This document shows, piece by piece, positions 18,101 to 29,813 of a DNA stretch of 64,000 nt. The stretch spans positions 744,001 through 808,000 of the forward strand of contig NZ_CP070979.1 in assembly GCF_018417535.1 (NCBI RefSeq). The letters run 5' to 3'. A program made the position numbers and the translations under genes. The notes below the pieces were generated by a model that was not told the origin of the DNA, searched no databases, and saw only the letters and a program-made list of their open reading frames with translations. How positions within the stretch are numbered: the stretch's first letter is position 1; each line of letters begins with the position of its first letter. The DNA is from Burkholderia pyrrocinia. Lineage in GTDB: Bacteria; Pseudomonadota; Gammaproteobacteria; Burkholderiales; Burkholderiaceae.

Positions 18101-19771
18101 GCTCGACGAACTGATCCGCCCCGCGGCGACGTTGGTGATCTGGCGCTCGCGGCCTGCCGCGCCGACGCTGACCACGCTGGTCGGGTTGACGCCGTTGAAC
18201 GTATACGTGACGCCGCCGATGGTGCCGGTCGCGGTCGGATTCGGCGCGGCCGTCACCGACCCGGAGCCGAGCGCGACGTCGTTCGTATTGTTCGCCACCG
18301 CCGACGCGCCGAACGCCACCGCGCCCGCTGCCGCCGCGGTCGACGTATTGCCGAGCGCGATCGAGCCGGTGCCCTGCGCATTGTTCGTGTTGCCGATCGC
18401 CACCGCGCCGTCGCCGTTCGCGGTGTTGTTCGAACCGGCCGTCACCGCGCCGGTGCCGATCGCGGTGCTCGGATCGCCGATTGCCACCGCGCCGTTGCCG
18501 CTGACGGTCTGGCCAAACCCGAGCGCCACCGCACCGATGCCGCCCAGCACCTTCGAGCCGTACCCGCCGGCAATCGAGCCCGCGCCTGCCGCGGCGGCAA
18601 CCGAGTTGCTGTCGCCCAGCGCCACGGTGGAACCCGCCGCCGCGACACTGTTGATGCCGATCGCCGTCGCATTGACGGCCGACGCCGTCGCGCCGGGGCC
18701 CAGCGCCGTCGCCGATATGCCGGTTGCGAGCGCGAGATTGCCGAGCGCCACGCCGAACTGCTGCGTCGCGCTCGACTGAACGCCCATCGCGACCGAACTG
18801 AGGCCCGACGCATTGGCGCTCAAGCCGAACGCAATCGCATTGTCGGCGCCGGCCGTCGTTTTCGAACCCATCGCGATCGAACTGGTGCCGAGCGACTGCG
18901 TGCCCGATCCGGGCACGCCTGCAATGCCGCCCCAGCCGATCGCGATCGACGTACCGCCCTTCGCGCCGCTGTTGACGCCCATCGCCACGGCGGAATTTCC
19001 GGAAGCCAGCGCGCCGCTGCCCACCGCAACGCCGGCCGCGCCCGAACTCGTCGACTGGTTGCCGAGCGCGACCGAGCCCGTATTGGTTGCATTCGACGCA
19101 TAGCCGAGCGAGACGCTTTGAGCCCCCACCGCGCTCGCCCCGAGACCGAGCGCGGCCGCATACTGGCCGGACGCCAGCGCATTGTTGCCGAGCCCGACCG
19201 CCGACACGCCGGTCGCGGCTGCACCGCTGCCCATCGCCACCGAGCCGCTTTGGGTCGCGCTCGACAGATTGCCGATGGCAACCGAGTAAGCGCCGCTGCC
19301 GATCGCCTGCACGCCGAGCGCCGCGCTGTTCACGCCGGTCGCCTGCGAGTTGATGCCGACGGCCGTCGAACCGTCGGCCATCGCGTGCGCGCCCGGGCCC
19401 AGCGCGGTCGAGGAAACGCCCGCTGCCGTCGACAGGTTGCCCAGCGCCGTGGCGTTCACCTGGGTGGCAATCGACCCGACGCCGATCGATATCGAACTCA
19501 CGCCCCCGGTTGCGGAACCGCCGTCCTGAGAATATTGCGCATGGACGCTCGTCTGAAACAACCCGAGAAACACGGACGCCATCAGCATGGCCAGCCGCCG
19601 CGGCGAAACGGTCGAAGGCATGCCCGCGTGGGTCGCGGCCCCTCCGTTCACGGCCTGCTCCGGTGCCCGGCTCGACGACGCAACGCGCTTGCCGCGCGCA
19701 CGGTCAAGCTCCGAAGCCGCAACCCAGGCCCCCAATGCTTCGTTCCAGATCGACTTGAACGACTTGTTCAT
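15125..19771 (-). CDS. Trimeric autotransporter adhesin (YadA/Hia-like) with ESPR signal
   Basis: 1548 residues. Residues 1-25 are an ESPR extension ([20 protein letters not shown]) before a hydrophobic signal that ends near SVHA. A head of about 480 residues repeats the YadA-like pattern AVALGxxAxAxG. A neck ([13 protein letters not shown]) leads into a Ser/Thr-rich stalk at about residues 567-967 built from in-frame repeats. Further heads and necks ([19 protein letters not shown]) follow, then a C-terminal membrane anchor ending GAGMLYQWK. It should form an outer-membrane trimer for adhesion or autoaggregation. GAGGGAAG precedes the ATG. OmpA-lipoprotein gene downstream, two-component genes upstream. 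Confidence 0.96.
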   Translation of the reverse strand: MNKSFKSIWNEALGAWVAASELDRARGKRVASSSRAPEQAVNGGAATHAGMPSTVSPRRLAMLMASVFLGLFQTSVHAQYSQDGGSATGGVSSISIGVGSIATQVNATALGNLSTAAGVSSTALGPGAHAMADGSTAVGINSQATGVNSAALGVQAIGSGAYSVAIGNLSSATQSGSVAMGSGAAATGVSAVGLGNNALASGQYAAALGLGASAVGAQSVSLGYASNATNTGSVALGNQSTSSGAAGVAVGSGALASGNSAVAMGVNSGAKGGTSIAIGWGGIAGVPGSGTQSLGTSSIAMGSKTTAGADNAIAFGLSANASGLSSVAMGVQSSATQQFGVALGNLALATGISATALGPGATASAVNATAIGINSVAAAGSTVALGDSNSVAAAAGAGSIAGGYGSKVLGGIGAVALGFGQTVSGNGAVAIGDPSTAIGTGAVTAGSNNTANGDGAVAIGNTNNAQGTGSIALGNTSTAAAAGAVAFGASAVANNTNDVALGSGSVTAAPNPTATGTIGGVTYTFNGVNPTSVVSVGAAGRERQITNVAAGRISSSSTDAINGSQLDATNQAVTSLSTSTLSSITSLSTSTSTGISSLSTGLSSTNSSVTSLSTSTSTGLSSANSSITSLSTSTSTGISSLSTGLSSTNSSVTSLSTSTSTGLSSANSAITSLSTGLSSTNSSVTSLSTSTSTGLSSANSAITSLSTSTSTGISSLSTGLSSTNSSVTSLSTSTSTGLSSANSSIASLSTSTSTGISSLSTGLSSTNSSVTSLSTSTSTGLSSANSSITSLSTSTSTGISSLSTGLSSTNSTVTSLSTSTSTGISSLSTGLSSTNSTVTSLSTSTSTGISSLSTGLSSTNSTVTSLSTSTSTGISSLSTGLSSTNSTVTSLSTSTSTGISSLSTGLSSTNSTITSLSSSTSTGLSSLSTGVSSLSTGLSSTNSNLTSLSTATSTGIGSLSTGLSSIASNNSNLGNSTAGALGGGATYNPTTGTISAPSYVTYNSDGSTTVNNNVGSAIDNINANGIKYFHANSTAPDSQALGVDSVAIGPNAISRVDGGIALGSGSVADRPTVPSSGIMRNGSASIPFDTTDQTLLGAVSVGDATGKTYRQITNVADGTGQHDAVTVRQLTGALQSFAVTPQKYFHANSTAADSLAVGAESVAVGPTTVVNGDNGVGIGNGAIVDQTAPGGVAIGQAAHSAQADAIALGSGATATGAQSVAQGANAAAVSVGSVALGSGARGTATDALALGAGASATFANSVALGAGSLTTVGALTNYIAYGLTSPQSSAGEVNVGNRQITGLAAGKSGTDAVNVSQLDSVANQLTTLIDQRTANGSYSTNPSGTNVAPVTAGPNSSAGGSGSVASGSNSTAVGNASTASGNGSTAIGVGSTASGNNSVAVGAGSNDGGRSNVVAVGSADSPRQVANVAAGTQGTDAVNVNQLNAVSNQFTQSLNTVNNQLTQMQQQIQQTDSMAREGIAATAAMASIPHMDRDSNFAMGVGTATFQGQKAMAVGMQARITENLKATLNGGFAGSQRVVGAGMLYQWK
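16870..18070. repeat. Coding tandem repeats of the adhesin stalk (129-bp and 75-bp units)
   Basis: Two unit lengths alternate. One is 129 bp (43 residues; for example the same 16-mer at 17408 and 17537). The other is 75 bp (25 residues; identical blocks at 17106 and 17181). The core [11 protein letters not shown] occurs eleven times. One long unit lacks 11 residues, an apparent past deletion. All periods are multiples of three, so slippage or recombination would change stalk length without breaking the frame. Confidence 0.9.
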
Positions 19772-21251
19772 CTTGTCTTCCCTCGGTTCTCATGTGTGCT
19801 GGATGACGCAACAACGAACGCGACGGCAGGCGAACACGCATTCCTCCGCGTTCCCGCTCGCCTCGCGACGCTCCGCTATTTCACTTTGGATACCTAACTA
19901 CGCCAACGAACATCACTGCGCGACACTCGCGATATCAATCGCGATCACGCGACCGCACGCCGCGCCCGTGCCTGTCCGACACGATGCGCCACGCCGATCG
20001 CCCTGTTATCGAATCATGGAAGTCGGCCTCGCCGACCCGGCGGCAGCACGATGCGCGACGCACCGCGAATCCGCGCGTGCGTGCGCCGTCGCACCCAACC
20101 AGGGGCGACTTCGAATCTCATGGGAAGGCGTCGAAACGACGCCGGATGGGACGGATGCCGGCCCGCACCGCGGGCGGCCCGTCATGTTTCATTCAGGAGG
20201 AGGATGACGCCGTGGAGTCCCCGGGTCTGAAGCATGCGCCGCCGGATCGCTGACGCTGACGGCCGACCCCGGTTCGATCGAACCGGTGCCCTGACCTGCC
20301 ATGCTTGTCGTGCTCATATTTTTCGTGCCCGCCTGATTCGATGGAGCACTGCGCGCGACCGCCCCCGGATGGATCAAACTGCCGGCTGCCAACGCGAAGT
20401 CACTCACCCTTTTTCGTTCGGCGGCCACACGAACTTTCCGGATTTCCGGAAAAATCCGCTGGTCCGCCGAACAACCCCTTCACCCAATTAATCGATCGAA
20501 TTTCTTTGACGATTTTTTCTTGCATGGGCATTACACCCGAACAACCTTCAGAATCCTCCAGCCCATCTTATATATCAACACATGCGGGAGGATCGTGAAG
20601 TTTGCATTACCCTCGTGCCTGCAATTATCTTGTTGCCACACTCCCGGACATTGAGAATTACATTAGCCAATGTCACATTTTAATATCGGATGCCAGGGAG
20701 GTCGCAGCGGCAAAAACCAGACGGAATCCGTCCGTGTCAAAAGAACCGATTCCAGCCGCTTCCGGCCTAGTTTGCAGGCATTCTCACCGGCAAACCTTTT
20801 CCGGAGCGGAAAAAATCTTTTCCAGAGCGGACGGCATTCACATTCATACGCACCGGCACGAGCGCCGATTTCAATTCGAAATATTTTTCGACCGGCCGTC
20901 GATTAAATCTTAATCGCCCGAGCGATGAATTGACACATTCACCTCCCTCGCGACACGTCAGCTGTTCGACACAAAATGCCTGCACTCATCGTTCGGGCCA
21001 ATTTGTTTATCTGCCAATTGAAACGGAAATAACGACCGGAATTTAATGCGCCATTCGGCATGTTTTTCCGCTATTTTTCTTTCGAACCGCCTACCGCGGC
21101 CGCGACGCGGCGGCCCCGATCGAACATGCCCCCACCGGCCGCACGGAATCCCCACAATCGGCGCTGCCGTCGGCATATAATTTTTCGCAACAATCGCGCG
21201 CACAGCGATGCTTTCCGTCCGACAGGCCCACCTCCCAACGCGTCCGCAACC
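19772..21251. other. 1.48-kb non-coding region between adhesin and two-component genes
   Basis: No open frame here shows codon bias, a domain or a convincing ribosome site. From about 20400 to 21060 the base composition is clearly more AT-rich than the rest of the window. Visible structure includes a perfect 18-bp palindrome, CCGGTTCGATCGAACCGG, at 20269-20286; tandem TTTCCGGA at 20435-20450; and a 15-base direct repeat at 20796-20810 and 20817-20831. It separates divergent transcripts, so it probably holds the adhesin and regulator promoters and could hide a small RNA. Confidence 0.6.
20796..20831. promoter_or_regulatory. Direct repeat, candidate regulator binding site
   Basis: CTTTTCCGGAGCGGA (20796-20810) and CTTTTCCAGAGCGGA (20817-20831) differ at one base and start 21 bases apart, two helical turns. 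The related TTTCCGGA occurs twice in tandem at 20435-20450. Direct repeats on one DNA face suit an AraC-type protein such as the response regulator encoded at 21252. Binding is a guess from spacing. Confidence 0.4.
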
Positions 21252-22068
<817 letters not shown>

Positions 22069-22076
<8 letters not shown>

Positions 22077-24420
22077 ACGATACGCGGCATGGGCAGCCGG
22101 ATGTCGCGCGTTGCTGCTGCTCCTGATGGCGATGGCCGTCACCTGCGCGACGGCCCGGGCCGCGTCGGCGCCCAACCCCGCGCAGCTGGAAGCCGTAGCG
22201 GTATTCGAGGACGCCAGCACGACGATGACCGTCGATCGGGTCGCCGCCCGGCTTGCCGATCCGTCCCGCGGCGTTGCCACCGCAACTCGTCCATCGTTCA
22301 ACGTCACATTCTCGCGGTCGGCATGGTGGGTCCGCGCGACGCTGACCAATCGCGACAGCACGGCGCGCCCGCTGGTACTGGTGATTCGCGACGCGCGCAT
22401 CGACCGGGCCGACTTCTATATCGGCCAGAACGGCATGTGGGCACTCGCCAGCCGCTTCCCCGCTGCCGACGGCAACGGCGACGCGAACCGGCTGCGTTCG
22501 CGGTATCCGGCACTCGACGTCACGCTGCGCGCCGGCGAAAGCGTACCCGTGCTGATCCGCGTCACGTCCCGCAAGGAAATGCGGCTCGCGCCGGCCGCGT
22601 TCGTCCGCGAAGCATGGAATGCACAAGAATTGCACGCCGCGATGTGGGATTTCGGTTTCTTCGGCGGGCTCCTCGCGCTCGTGTGGTGCGCGTTGCTGAT
22701 CGGGTTCTTTTCGCGCAGCCGCGTGTTCCATGTGCTGGCCGCGATGGGCTTGAGCACGGCGCTGTTCGAAGCGGGGTCCCGCGGTTATACGGCGTTGTAT
22801 CTGTGGCCCGGCGCGCGCGAGTGGTCCGCGCGCAGCGACGTGATCTTCGCGTACCTGGCGGTCTCGCTCTTCATCGTGTTCATCCTGCTGGTCGCGCATC
22901 GCGAGAAGGCGCGGCTCCCGCTGCGCGCCGTCTACGTGACGATCCTCGGCCTCGAATGCGCGGGGATGGCCGGCGCCGCGTTCGGCGACCTGCTGACCTT
23001 CGCGTGGTTCTGCCTGCGGCTGAACGCCGTGCTGTCGGTCGTGAACATCGGCATCGCGCTGACGCTCGCGATCCGCCGGACGCCGACGGGCCGCGTGATG
23101 CTGATCGCGGTCACGTTCGCCAGCTTCACCATCCTGCTGCGCACGCTCGACGGCCTGGACGCGCTGCCGCCGATGCTGTCCTGGCTGAAGTCCGACATCA
23201 CGCCCAACCCGGTCATCGCGATCATCGGGCTCGCCACGCACCTGCTGGTGCTGGCCGCGTGGATCCACCACGTGGGCCGCCAACGCACCGACGCAAGAAA
23301 ACGGCTCGAGCATTTCCAGCTCACCGAACAGGATCGCCTGCGCGACGAAGTCGCGAGACGCACGGTCGCGCTCAACGACGCGCTGCAGCAGGTGACGACG
23401 CACATGCAGCAGAAGGTCGAGACGCTCGGCTATGTCAGCCACGACCTGCGCGCGCCGCTGTCCACGATCAACGGCTACGCGAAGCTGCTGCTGCAAACCG
23501 CGACGCGCAGCCAGGCGCGGCTGATCCGGTCGATCGACCGGAGCATCCGCTACCAGCTCGCGCTGATCGACGAACTGCTCGCGTTCACGAAGGCCGAGCT
23601 GCAGCCGCTCGGCGTGTCGCCGGACACGACCGACCTGCCCGGCCTGCTCGACGACATCGGCCACTACGCGATCGCACTGTGCGCGCAGCAGGACAACCGG
23701 TTCGTCTACCGGCCGGCCACGCCGCTGCCGCGCACGGTGTCGATCGACGGGATGCGGTTGCAGCAGGTGCTGCTCAACCTGTTGTCCAACGCATCGAAAT
23801 TCACGCGCGACGGCACGGTCACGCTGTCGGTTCACGCGTCGCGCGAAGCCGATACGTGGCGGCTGCTGTTCGAGGTCGCCGATACGGGCATCGGCATCGA
23901 CATCAGCGGGACCCGCGACATCTTCCGTGCGTACCAGCAGGTGCAGGCCGTCAACGGCGGAACGGGGCTCGGCCTGTTCATCGCGCAGCGCATCGTCGGC
24001 GCGATGGGTGGCGAGCTGGCCGTCGCCAGCCGGCCGGGCGTCGGCACGTCGTTCTCGTTCCCGATCGTCGCGCCGGCCGTCGGACACGCGCTCGTGCCGG
24101 TGCCGGAACTCGTCCGCCGGTTTCATCCGGCCGACGAGACCGAACCGGAGACCGCTGCGCCCGTGCTGCACGGTCCGCCCGACGATGCGCTCGACGCGCT
24201 GATCCTGCTCGCCGGCGAGGGCCGGTTCACCGATATCGAGGAATGGCTCGGCCAGTATGCGGACGAGCCGGAGCATGCGGTCTTCGTACAGGACGTGCGC
24301 GAGCACCTCGATGCACTGGACCTGCACGCGATCGAGAAGATGGCCGGTTCGCTGAAACGCTCGCGTATCGCTGATGCGTCGTTCGACGCCGAGACGGACG
24401 CGGCCGGGCCAGCCCGATAG
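22069..24420 (+). CDS. 7TM-DISM sensor histidine kinase
   Basis: 783 residues. A signal peptide ends near ARAAS. A periplasmic 7TMR-DISMED2 domain (about 35-175) has the WWVRATLTNRD motif. Seven transmembrane helices follow (about 185-395), then a short coiled coil, HisKA with the H box GYVSHDLRAPLS (H458), and HATPase with LLNLLSNASKF, VADTGIGID and GGTGLGLFIAQRI. About 110 extra residues follow the ATPase domain. DISM sensors often respond to carbohydrate or other extracellular ligands. It should phosphorylate the AraC-type regulator overlapping its start. Confidence 0.95.
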
Positions 24421-24472
24421 CGGGGGGACGTGCCGGCTCCTCATCCAGCCGGGCGCCTCGTTCAACCGCCGT

Positions 24473-24943
24473 TCAACGCCGCTGGCAATCGGCCCGCTCG
24501 ACGACCCGGGCGCCGCGAATGATGTCGGCCAGCCCGCATTCGCCGGAATCCGGGCGCGGGCGGCCGTGCCCGTCGGCGACGCGCACCGCAATCGCCAGCG
24601 CTTCCGGGCAAACGGCTGGTGCGTTGATCCCCTCGGACGCCGCCGGCTCGATCTTTCCGGCACGGGGCCGGTCGGCTGGTCGAACGATGTACCGGTCGTG
24701 ACGCCCTATCCCGATTGCGTGCTCGTGATGCCGTCGCTGCGGCAATTGCGGCCCGGTGTCACCGTCGTACGGCTCAGTCGGCTCGTCGACAAATCCGGCC
24801 CGCCCGCCTGACGTATCGGCTTCGACGGAATCGGCGGGGGCCGCACACGTTTGCGGCCACGCTCCGCCGATTCGCGTCGCATGCGAGCCTCGATTTCCTC
24901 GCCGACCTGCCGTTAACCCGGATTTCAGCGCAGTCTGATTCAT
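24473..24943 (-). CDS. Hypothetical protein, paralogue of the small protein at 26627
   Basis: The frame from ATG at 24943 gives 156 residues; only about the last 85 look coding. PEALAIAVRVADGHGRPRPD and GLADIIRGARVVERAD align with SEALAFAMRMADERNQPRPD and ALTDIIRLARIVERAE of the protein at 26627-26956, and a weaker match extends upstream through HHEHAIGIGRHDRYIV. The true start is uncertain (no inner ATG; GTG or TTG possible). Because the similarity breaks in the middle this may be a decayed copy. Function unknown. It is antisense to the 552-base gap between the kinase and the GGDEF gene. Confidence 0.4.
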   Translation of the reverse strand: MNQTALKSGLTAGRRGNRGSHATRIGGAWPQTCAAPADSVEADTSGGRAGFVDEPTEPYDGDTGPQLPQRRHHEHAIGIGRHDRYIVRPADRPRAGKIEPAASEGINAPAVCPEALAIAVRVADGHGRPRPDSGECGLADIIRGARVVERADCQRR

Positions 24944-24972
24944 CGCACCGGGCTTCCCCTACGAGCGCGAAC

Positions 24973-26493
24973 ATGTCCGCATCCACTTCCATCGAGAAAA
25001 TCGCCGACTGGGCGGGACGAAACCATCTGGTCGTCGGCGCGCTGGGCACACTGATGTCGCTCGCGGCGCTGAGCATCAGCGCGATGACGCTCTGGGCCAC
25101 GAGAAGCGAAGCCGTCGAGCATGCGCACGAGACCTCGCGCAACGTCGCCGCCGTGCTGGTCAGCGAGATCGCGCGAACCGTCGAAACGTCCAACAACGCA
25201 CTGATCGCGCTCGCATCCGATCTCGGCAAGCCGGCGGTCCGGCGCATGGACGCCGGGCTGCGGCACGATCTGCTGTTCCAGCGTGCGGCCGCGCAATACC
25301 TGACCGGCATGGGCGTGACGGACCAGTATGGCCGGCTGATCGACGGGTGTTGCGGCCCGTCTCACCATTGGGACTTCAGCGATCGCGACTACTTCAAGGT
25401 CCATCGCGACACGGCGAATCTCGGCCTTTATGTGTCCGAGGCCTATCGCGCGCGCTCGCGCGGCGGCACGAAGTCCATCGCGCTCTCCCGCCGCATCGAA
25501 CGGCCGGACCATGCGTTCAATGGCATCGCGGTGGTCGCCATCGACCTGGCCTATTTCGATCAGCTGCTTGCCCGATTGAACGTCGGGCCGAACGGCATCA
25601 GCGCGATCCTGCGCGCGGACGGCACCATCCTCGCCAGAAATCCGCCGCTGAGCGACCGCCAGATGGTCCGCCTGAGCCGATCGAAGGTCTTCGATCGCAT
25701 GCTGAACCAGGACTCGGGCTTCTATGCCGCGTACTCGCGCATCGACGGAACCTTGCGGCTGTATACGTTCCAGCGGGTGCCGGGCACACCGCTGATTGCC
25801 GTCGTCGCCCCTGCCGAGCACGACGTGCTGGCCGGCTTCACGCGCATGTCATGGTCGGTCGGCGTGTCGGCATCGCTCATCTGCGCGCTCTTCTGCGCCG
25901 TCGTCTGGCTGCTCGCGTTCGCGTTGCGGGACAATCTTCGCAAGCAGACATTGCTGACCGACCTCACCCGCACCGATCCGCTCACGGGCCTGCACAACCG
26001 CCGCGCGCTCGACGTCGCGCTGGCCGACGAATGGGAGCGAGTCCAGCGCAGCAACGACGGCAGCCTGTCCGTGCTGTTCATCGATGCCGACCACTTCAAG
26101 CAGTACAACGACAGATACGGACATGCACAGGGCGACACGGCGCTCAGATTCCTGGCCGAATGCATCCGTGCTCACACGCGGCGGCGCGGTGATCTCGCCG
26201 CGCGTTACGGCGGCGAAGAGTTCGTCGCGGTACTGCCGGACACGGACGAAAGCGGCGCCGCGAAGGTCGCGGAGGCGATTCGCCGGGAAGTGGAACGCAA
26301 CCGGCTCGCAGAATTCGCCGAGACGGTTCCGGCTTTCACGGTCAGCATCGGGTACGCGACCGGACATCGCGCACGCCCGGCGTCCGTCGACGCGCTCACG
26401 CATCAAGCAGATCTTGCGTTGTATGCGGCGAAACGCCAGGGTAGAAACCGCGTGTGCCGCGGGGACGCGGAACCTGTCCCGCATCCGGTTTGA
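24973..26493 (+). CDS. Membrane diguanylate cyclase (CACHE-GGDEF)
   Basis: 506 residues: a TM helix near 22-42, a periplasmic dCACHE-type sensor region (about 43-285, with HWDFSDRDYFKVHRDT typical of such domains), a second TM near 295-320 and a C-terminal GGDEF domain. The active site is RYGGEEF at about 411-417, with the inhibitory-site RxxD (RRGD) placed correctly before it. It should make cyclic di-GMP in response to a small extracellular ligand and be subject to product inhibition. No EAL domain. Whether it influences the adhesin next door is speculation. Confidence 0.94.
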   Translation: MSASTSIEKIADWAGRNHLVVGALGTLMSLAALSISAMTLWATRSEAVEHAHETSRNVAAVLVSEIARTVETSNNALIALASDLGKPAVRRMDAGLRHDLLFQRAAAQYLTGMGVTDQYGRLIDGCCGPSHHWDFSDRDYFKVHRDTANLGLYVSEAYRARSRGGTKSIALSRRIERPDHAFNGIAVVAIDLAYFDQLLARLNVGPNGISAILRADGTILARNPPLSDRQMVRLSRSKVFDRMLNQDSGFYAAYSRIDGTLRLYTFQRVPGTPLIAVVAPAEHDVLAGFTRMSWSVGVSASLICALFCAVVWLLAFALRDNLRKQTLLTDLTRTDPLTGLHNRRALDVALADEWERVQRSNDGSLSVLFIDADHFKQYNDRYGHAQGDTALRFLAECIRAHTRRRGDLAARYGGEEFVAVLPDTDESGAAKVAEAIRREVERNRLAEFAETVPAFTVSIGYATGHRARPASVDALTHQADLALYAAKRQGRNRVCRGDAEPVPHPV

Positions 26494-26522
26494 CGATGGC
26501 TCGCCGGCTCCGGCGATCCGGG

Positions 26523-26544
26523 GAACGCGCTGAATAGCGCGTTC
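26523..26544. terminator. Hairpin between convergent GGDEF and small-protein genes
   Basis: GAACGCGCT (26523-26531) pairs perfectly with AGCGCGTTC (26536-26544) around GAAT, 30 bases after the GGDEF stop. A second small inverted repeat (TCGCCGG/CCGGCGA) lies just before it. The T tract is poor. Confidence 0.4.
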
Positions 26545-26626
26545 TCAACTATTCCGCGCATGCGGACCGGCGCGAGCAACCGAACCACACGGCACGCAGA
26601 CGGCGCCCCGTCGCGCCTCTCGTGCG

Positions 26627-26956
26627 TCAGCGCGCCGCGACAGGCTCAGCTTCGCGCGTGGCGTCGCCGTATCGCTCCGCCCGCTCGACGATACGCGCCA
26701 GCCGAATGATGTCGGTCAGCGCGAAATCGCTCGCGTCGGGCCTCGGCTGGTTGCGCTCGTCCGCCATGCGCATCGCGAACGCGAGCGCTTCGGAGCGCTC
26801 GCGCAGCAGCGAGCGCAGCGCATCCGCGATGACGCGGCGGTCGCGCGGATCGCCCAGGCCGAGCGCCGGCCCGTGGTCGTGTTCGACGTCCGGCTTCGCG
26901 AGCGGCGCGGCCGCCAGCGCGGAAATACCGGGCATGGGAACCGGGTTCAGTTTCAT
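26627..26956 (-). CDS. Small conserved protein of unknown function at the end of the xylose operon
   Basis: 109 residues starting MKLNPVPMPGISALAAAPLA, with no signal peptide or TM helix. AGAGGA before the ATG and a 35-base gap from xylH put it last in the xylose operon. The C-terminal half (EALAFAMRMADERNQPRPDA, TDIIRLARIVERAE) is predicted helical, rich in Arg/Glu, and reappears in the reading frame at 24473. I do not recognise the family. It could be a regulator, a small helical adaptor, or an unrelated passenger. Confidence 0.75.
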   Translation of the reverse strand: MKLNPVPMPGISALAAAPLAKPDVEHDHGPALGLGDPRDRRVIADALRSLLRERSEALAFAMRMADERNQPRPDASDFALTDIIRLARIVERAERYGDATREAEPVAAR

Positions 26957-26991
26957 GGTTTCCTCTCGTTGACCGGCGGCCGGGCGCCGCC

Positions 26992-28197
26992 TCACCGCCG
27001 GTTCGACCGCGACACCACGTCGATCCACACCGCCAGCACCAGCACCGCGCCCTTGACGATCATCTGCCAGTACGCGTCGACGTCCAGCATCGACATGCCG
27101 TTGTCGAGGCTCGCCATCACGAGCGCGCCGATCAGCGCGCCGTAGACGGTGCCCGACCCGCCGCGCATCGACGTGCCGCCGATGAAGCACGCGGCGATCG
27201 CGTCGAGTTCGCCCATCGTGCCCGCGGACGGCGAGCCGGCCGCGAGCCGCGCGGTGTTCACGATGCCGGCGAACGCGCACATCAGCCCCATCAGCGCGAA
27301 GATCGCGAGCTTCACGCGATCGGTATCGACGCCCGACAGCCGCGTCGCCTCGAGATTCGAGCCGACCGCGTAGATGCGGCGGCCGAACACGGTCTGCGTC
27401 GCGATCCACGAGAAGATGCCGAGCAGCGCGAGCAGCAGCAGCACCGGCACCGGAATGCCGCCGTAGCGGTCGAGCGTCGCGACGAACGCGAACAGCACCG
27501 CGCCCGCGCCCGCGATCTTCACGACGTCCTGCCACGGCGGCGCGACCGCGAGCCGGTAGCGGCGCCGCGTACCGCGCTGTCGCACGACCAGCAGCACGAC
27601 GAGCGCGAACAGCAGCAGCGCGAGGCCGTCCCCCGCCACGCGCGGCAGATAGCCCTGCCCGAGGAACACGAAGCCGTCCGACACGGGCGCGATCGTCGAG
27701 CCGCCCGTCACGCCGAGCAGGATCCCGCGAAACGCGAGCATCCCGCCCAGCCCGACGATGAACGACGGCACGCGCCGGTAGGTCGACCACCAGCCGTTGA
27801 AGAGCCCGACCAGCACGCCGAGCGCGAGCACGGCCGGCACCGTCGCGGCGAGCGGCCAGTGGCGGTTCACGTCGAGGATCGCCGCGACGCCGCCGAGCAG
27901 CCCGAGCAGCGAACCGACCGACAGGTCGATCTCGCCCGCGATGATCACGAACACCATCCCGCACGCGAGCATGCCCGTGATCGACATCTGCCGCAGCAGG
28001 TTCGACACGTTGCGCGGCGTGACGAACGCGCCGTCGGTCAGCACCGAGAAGAACGTCCAGATCGCCACGACCGCGAACAGCAGCGCGAGCACCTTGTAGC
28101 GCACGAAGATCTGGCGAAGCGGGTGGCCGTATGCGCGGCGCGCGTCGGTGTCCGGTGCCGGTGCGGAAGACGAAGAGGAAGAAAGTTCGGTATTCAC
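26992..28197 (-). CDS. xylH: Xylose ABC transporter permease
   Basis: 401 residues, close to E. coli XylH. A Ser-rich N-terminus is followed by about ten TM helices and the sugar-permease motif [17 protein letters not shown], with later [22 protein letters not shown] at 28197 is the start; it overlaps the xylG stop as GTGA, so translation is coupled. It is the inner-membrane channel for xylose delivered by XylF and powered by XylG. Confidence 0.92.
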   Translation of the reverse strand: MNTELSSSSSSAPAPDTDARRAYGHPLRQIFVRYKVLALLFAVVAIWTFFSVLTDGAFVTPRNVSNLLRQMSITGMLACGMVFVIIAGEIDLSVGSLLGLLGGVAAILDVNRHWPLAATVPAVLALGVLVGLFNGWWSTYRRVPSFIVGLGGMLAFRGILLGVTGGSTIAPVSDGFVFLGQGYLPRVAGDGLALLLFALVVLLVVRQRGTRRRYRLAVAPPWQDVVKIAGAGAVLFAFVATLDRYGGIPVPVLLLLALLGIFSWIATQTVFGRRIYAVGSNLEATRLSGVDTDRVKLAIFALMGLMCAFAGIVNTARLAAGSPSAGTMGELDAIAACFIGGTSMRGGSGTVYGALIGALVMASLDNGMSMLDVDAYWQMIVKGAVLVLAVWIDVVSRSNRR

Positions 28198-29753
28198 GTT
28201 GCACTCGCTGCGATAGGTTCGGTCGGACGCCGCGCGGGCTTCAGCGCGGCGCCGAGGATCTGTTCCTGCGTGAGGCCGTCGTTGACGAAATCGCCGCGCA
28301 GCTCGCCTTCGCCGATCACCAGCACGCGGTCGGCAAGCCCGAGCACCTCGGGCATTTCCGACGACACGACGATCAGCGCGACGCCGCGCTTCGCGAGCGC
28401 GAACACGAGCCGGTAGATCTCGGCCTTCGCGCCCACGTCGACGCCGCGCGTCGGCTCGTCGAGAATCAGCACCTGCGGCTCGGCCAGCAGCATCTTGGCG
28501 AGCACGGCCTTCTGCTGGTTGCCGCCGGACAGGCTCGAGATCGGCAAAAACGGGTGCGCGGCGCGCACCGACAGCCGCTGCATCTCGGTGCGGATCGCGT
28601 CCAGCTCGGCGGCCGCGTCGATCCGCCCGCGCGTCGCGAAGCGCCGCAGCACCGCCAGCGTGATGTTGTGGCCGACGCCGAGCTGCGGCACGATGCCGTG
28701 GCGCTTGCGATCCTCGGGCACCATCGCGATGCCGGCGCGGATCGCGTCGGCCGGCGAGCGGATCGTGAGCGGCCGGCCGTTCATCAGCACGGTCGCCGTG
28801 CACGCCCCCGGATACGCGCCGAAGATCGCCTGCATCAGCTCGGTGCGGCCCGCGCCGACCAGCCCCGCGACGCCGAGGATCTCGCCGCGCCGCACGCTGA
28901 ACGACACGTCGTCGACCCGCTTGCGGCGCGTGTTCGTCACGTCGCGGCAGGTCACGTGGCGCGCTTCCAGCACGACGTCGCCGATCTCGTGCGGCTCGCG
29001 CGGATACAGGTCGCGGATCTCGCGGCCGACCATCATCGCGATGATCCGGTCGGTCGTCAGCGCACGCATCGGCTCGGTCGCGACATGGCGGCCGTCGCGG
29101 ATCACGGTCACGGTGTCGCACACGGCCTCGACCTCGTCGAGCTTGTGCGAGATGTACACGCACGCGACGCCGCGGCGCTTCAGGTCGCGCACGATGTCGA
29201 GCAGGATGCGCGTTTCCGACGCGCTCAGCGACGACGAAGGCTCGTCGAGGATCAGCAGCTTCGCGCGCTTGTTCAGCGCCTTCGCGATCTCGATCAACTG
29301 CTGGTGGCCGCCGCCGTAGTTCATCACCGGCTGCGCGACGTTGATCGAGTCGATCCGCAACTCGTGCAGCAGTTCCTCGGCGCGCCGGACCATCGCCGCG
29401 TAGTGCATGCGCCCGCCCGGCAGCGTGATCTCGTTGCCGAGGAATATGTTCTCGGCCACCGACAGTTCGGGCACGAGCATCAATTCCTGGTGGATGATCA
29501 CGATGCCCGCGCGCTCGGTGTCGCGCACGCCGGACGCGACGAGCGGCGCGCCTTCCCAGCGGATCTCGCCGTCCCACGTGCCGTGTGGATAGACGCCCGA
29601 CAGCACCTTCATCAGCGTCGATTTGCCCGCGCCGTTCTCGCCGCACAGCCCCACGCACTCGCCCGGCCGCACCATCAGGTCGATGCCGTCGAGCGCCTTC
29701 ACGCCGTTGAAATCCTTGACGATGCCGCGCATCGTCAGCAAGGGTTCGGTCAT
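28194..29753 (-). CDS. xylG: Xylose ABC transporter ATP-binding protein (two cassettes)
   Basis: 519 residues with two ABC domains. The first has Walker [10 protein letters not shown], signature-like [13 protein letters not shown] and Walker [12 protein letters not shown]. The second has the degenerate loop [10 protein letters not shown] usual in monosaccharide importers, the signature [15 protein letters not shown], and [11 protein letters not shown]. Length and layout match XylG/RbsA-type proteins. It lies 60 bases after xylF. Confidence 0.95.
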   Translation of the reverse strand: MTEPLLTMRGIVKDFNGVKALDGIDLMVRPGECVGLCGENGAGKSTLMKVLSGVYPHGTWDGEIRWEGAPLVASGVRDTERAGIVIIHQELMLVPELSVAENIFLGNEITLPGGRMHYAAMVRRAEELLHELRIDSINVAQPVMNYGGGHQQLIEIAKALNKRAKLLILDEPSSSLSASETRILLDIVRDLKRRGVACVYISHKLDEVEAVCDTVTVIRDGRHVATEPMRALTTDRIIAMMVGREIRDLYPREPHEIGDVVLEARHVTCRDVTNTRRKRVDDVSFSVRRGEILGVAGLVGAGRTELMQAIFGAYPGACTATVLMNGRPLTIRSPADAIRAGIAMVPEDRKRHGIVPQLGVGHNITLAVLRRFATRGRIDAAAELDAIRTEMQRLSVRAAHPFLPISSLSGGNQQKAVLAKMLLAEPQVLILDEPTRGVDVGAKAEIYRLVFALAKRGVALIVVSSEMPEVLGLADRVLVIGEGELRGDFVNDGLTQEQILGAALKPARRPTEPIAASAT

Positions 29754-29813
29754 TCGCTCATGCCTCGCAGTATGCGCGCGGACGCACCGGAAGGCCGTCC
29801 GCGCGCCGCGCCG

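Noticed and set aside
16682..19897. Long plus-strand frames across the adhesin, including an acidic [11 protein letters not shown] repeat protein
   Set aside because: They are shadows of the repeated stalk and head codons. The minus strand shows ESPR, heads, necks and membrane anchor in one frame.
20196..20229. Strong AGGAGGAGG followed by ATG at 20203
   Set aside because: The frame ends after eight codons, so it is not supported as a gene; it could at most be a leader peptide.
20602..20913. Short plus-strand frame in the AT-shifted gap
   Set aside because: No ribosome site, no codon bias and no recognisable motif; overlapping frames look equally random.
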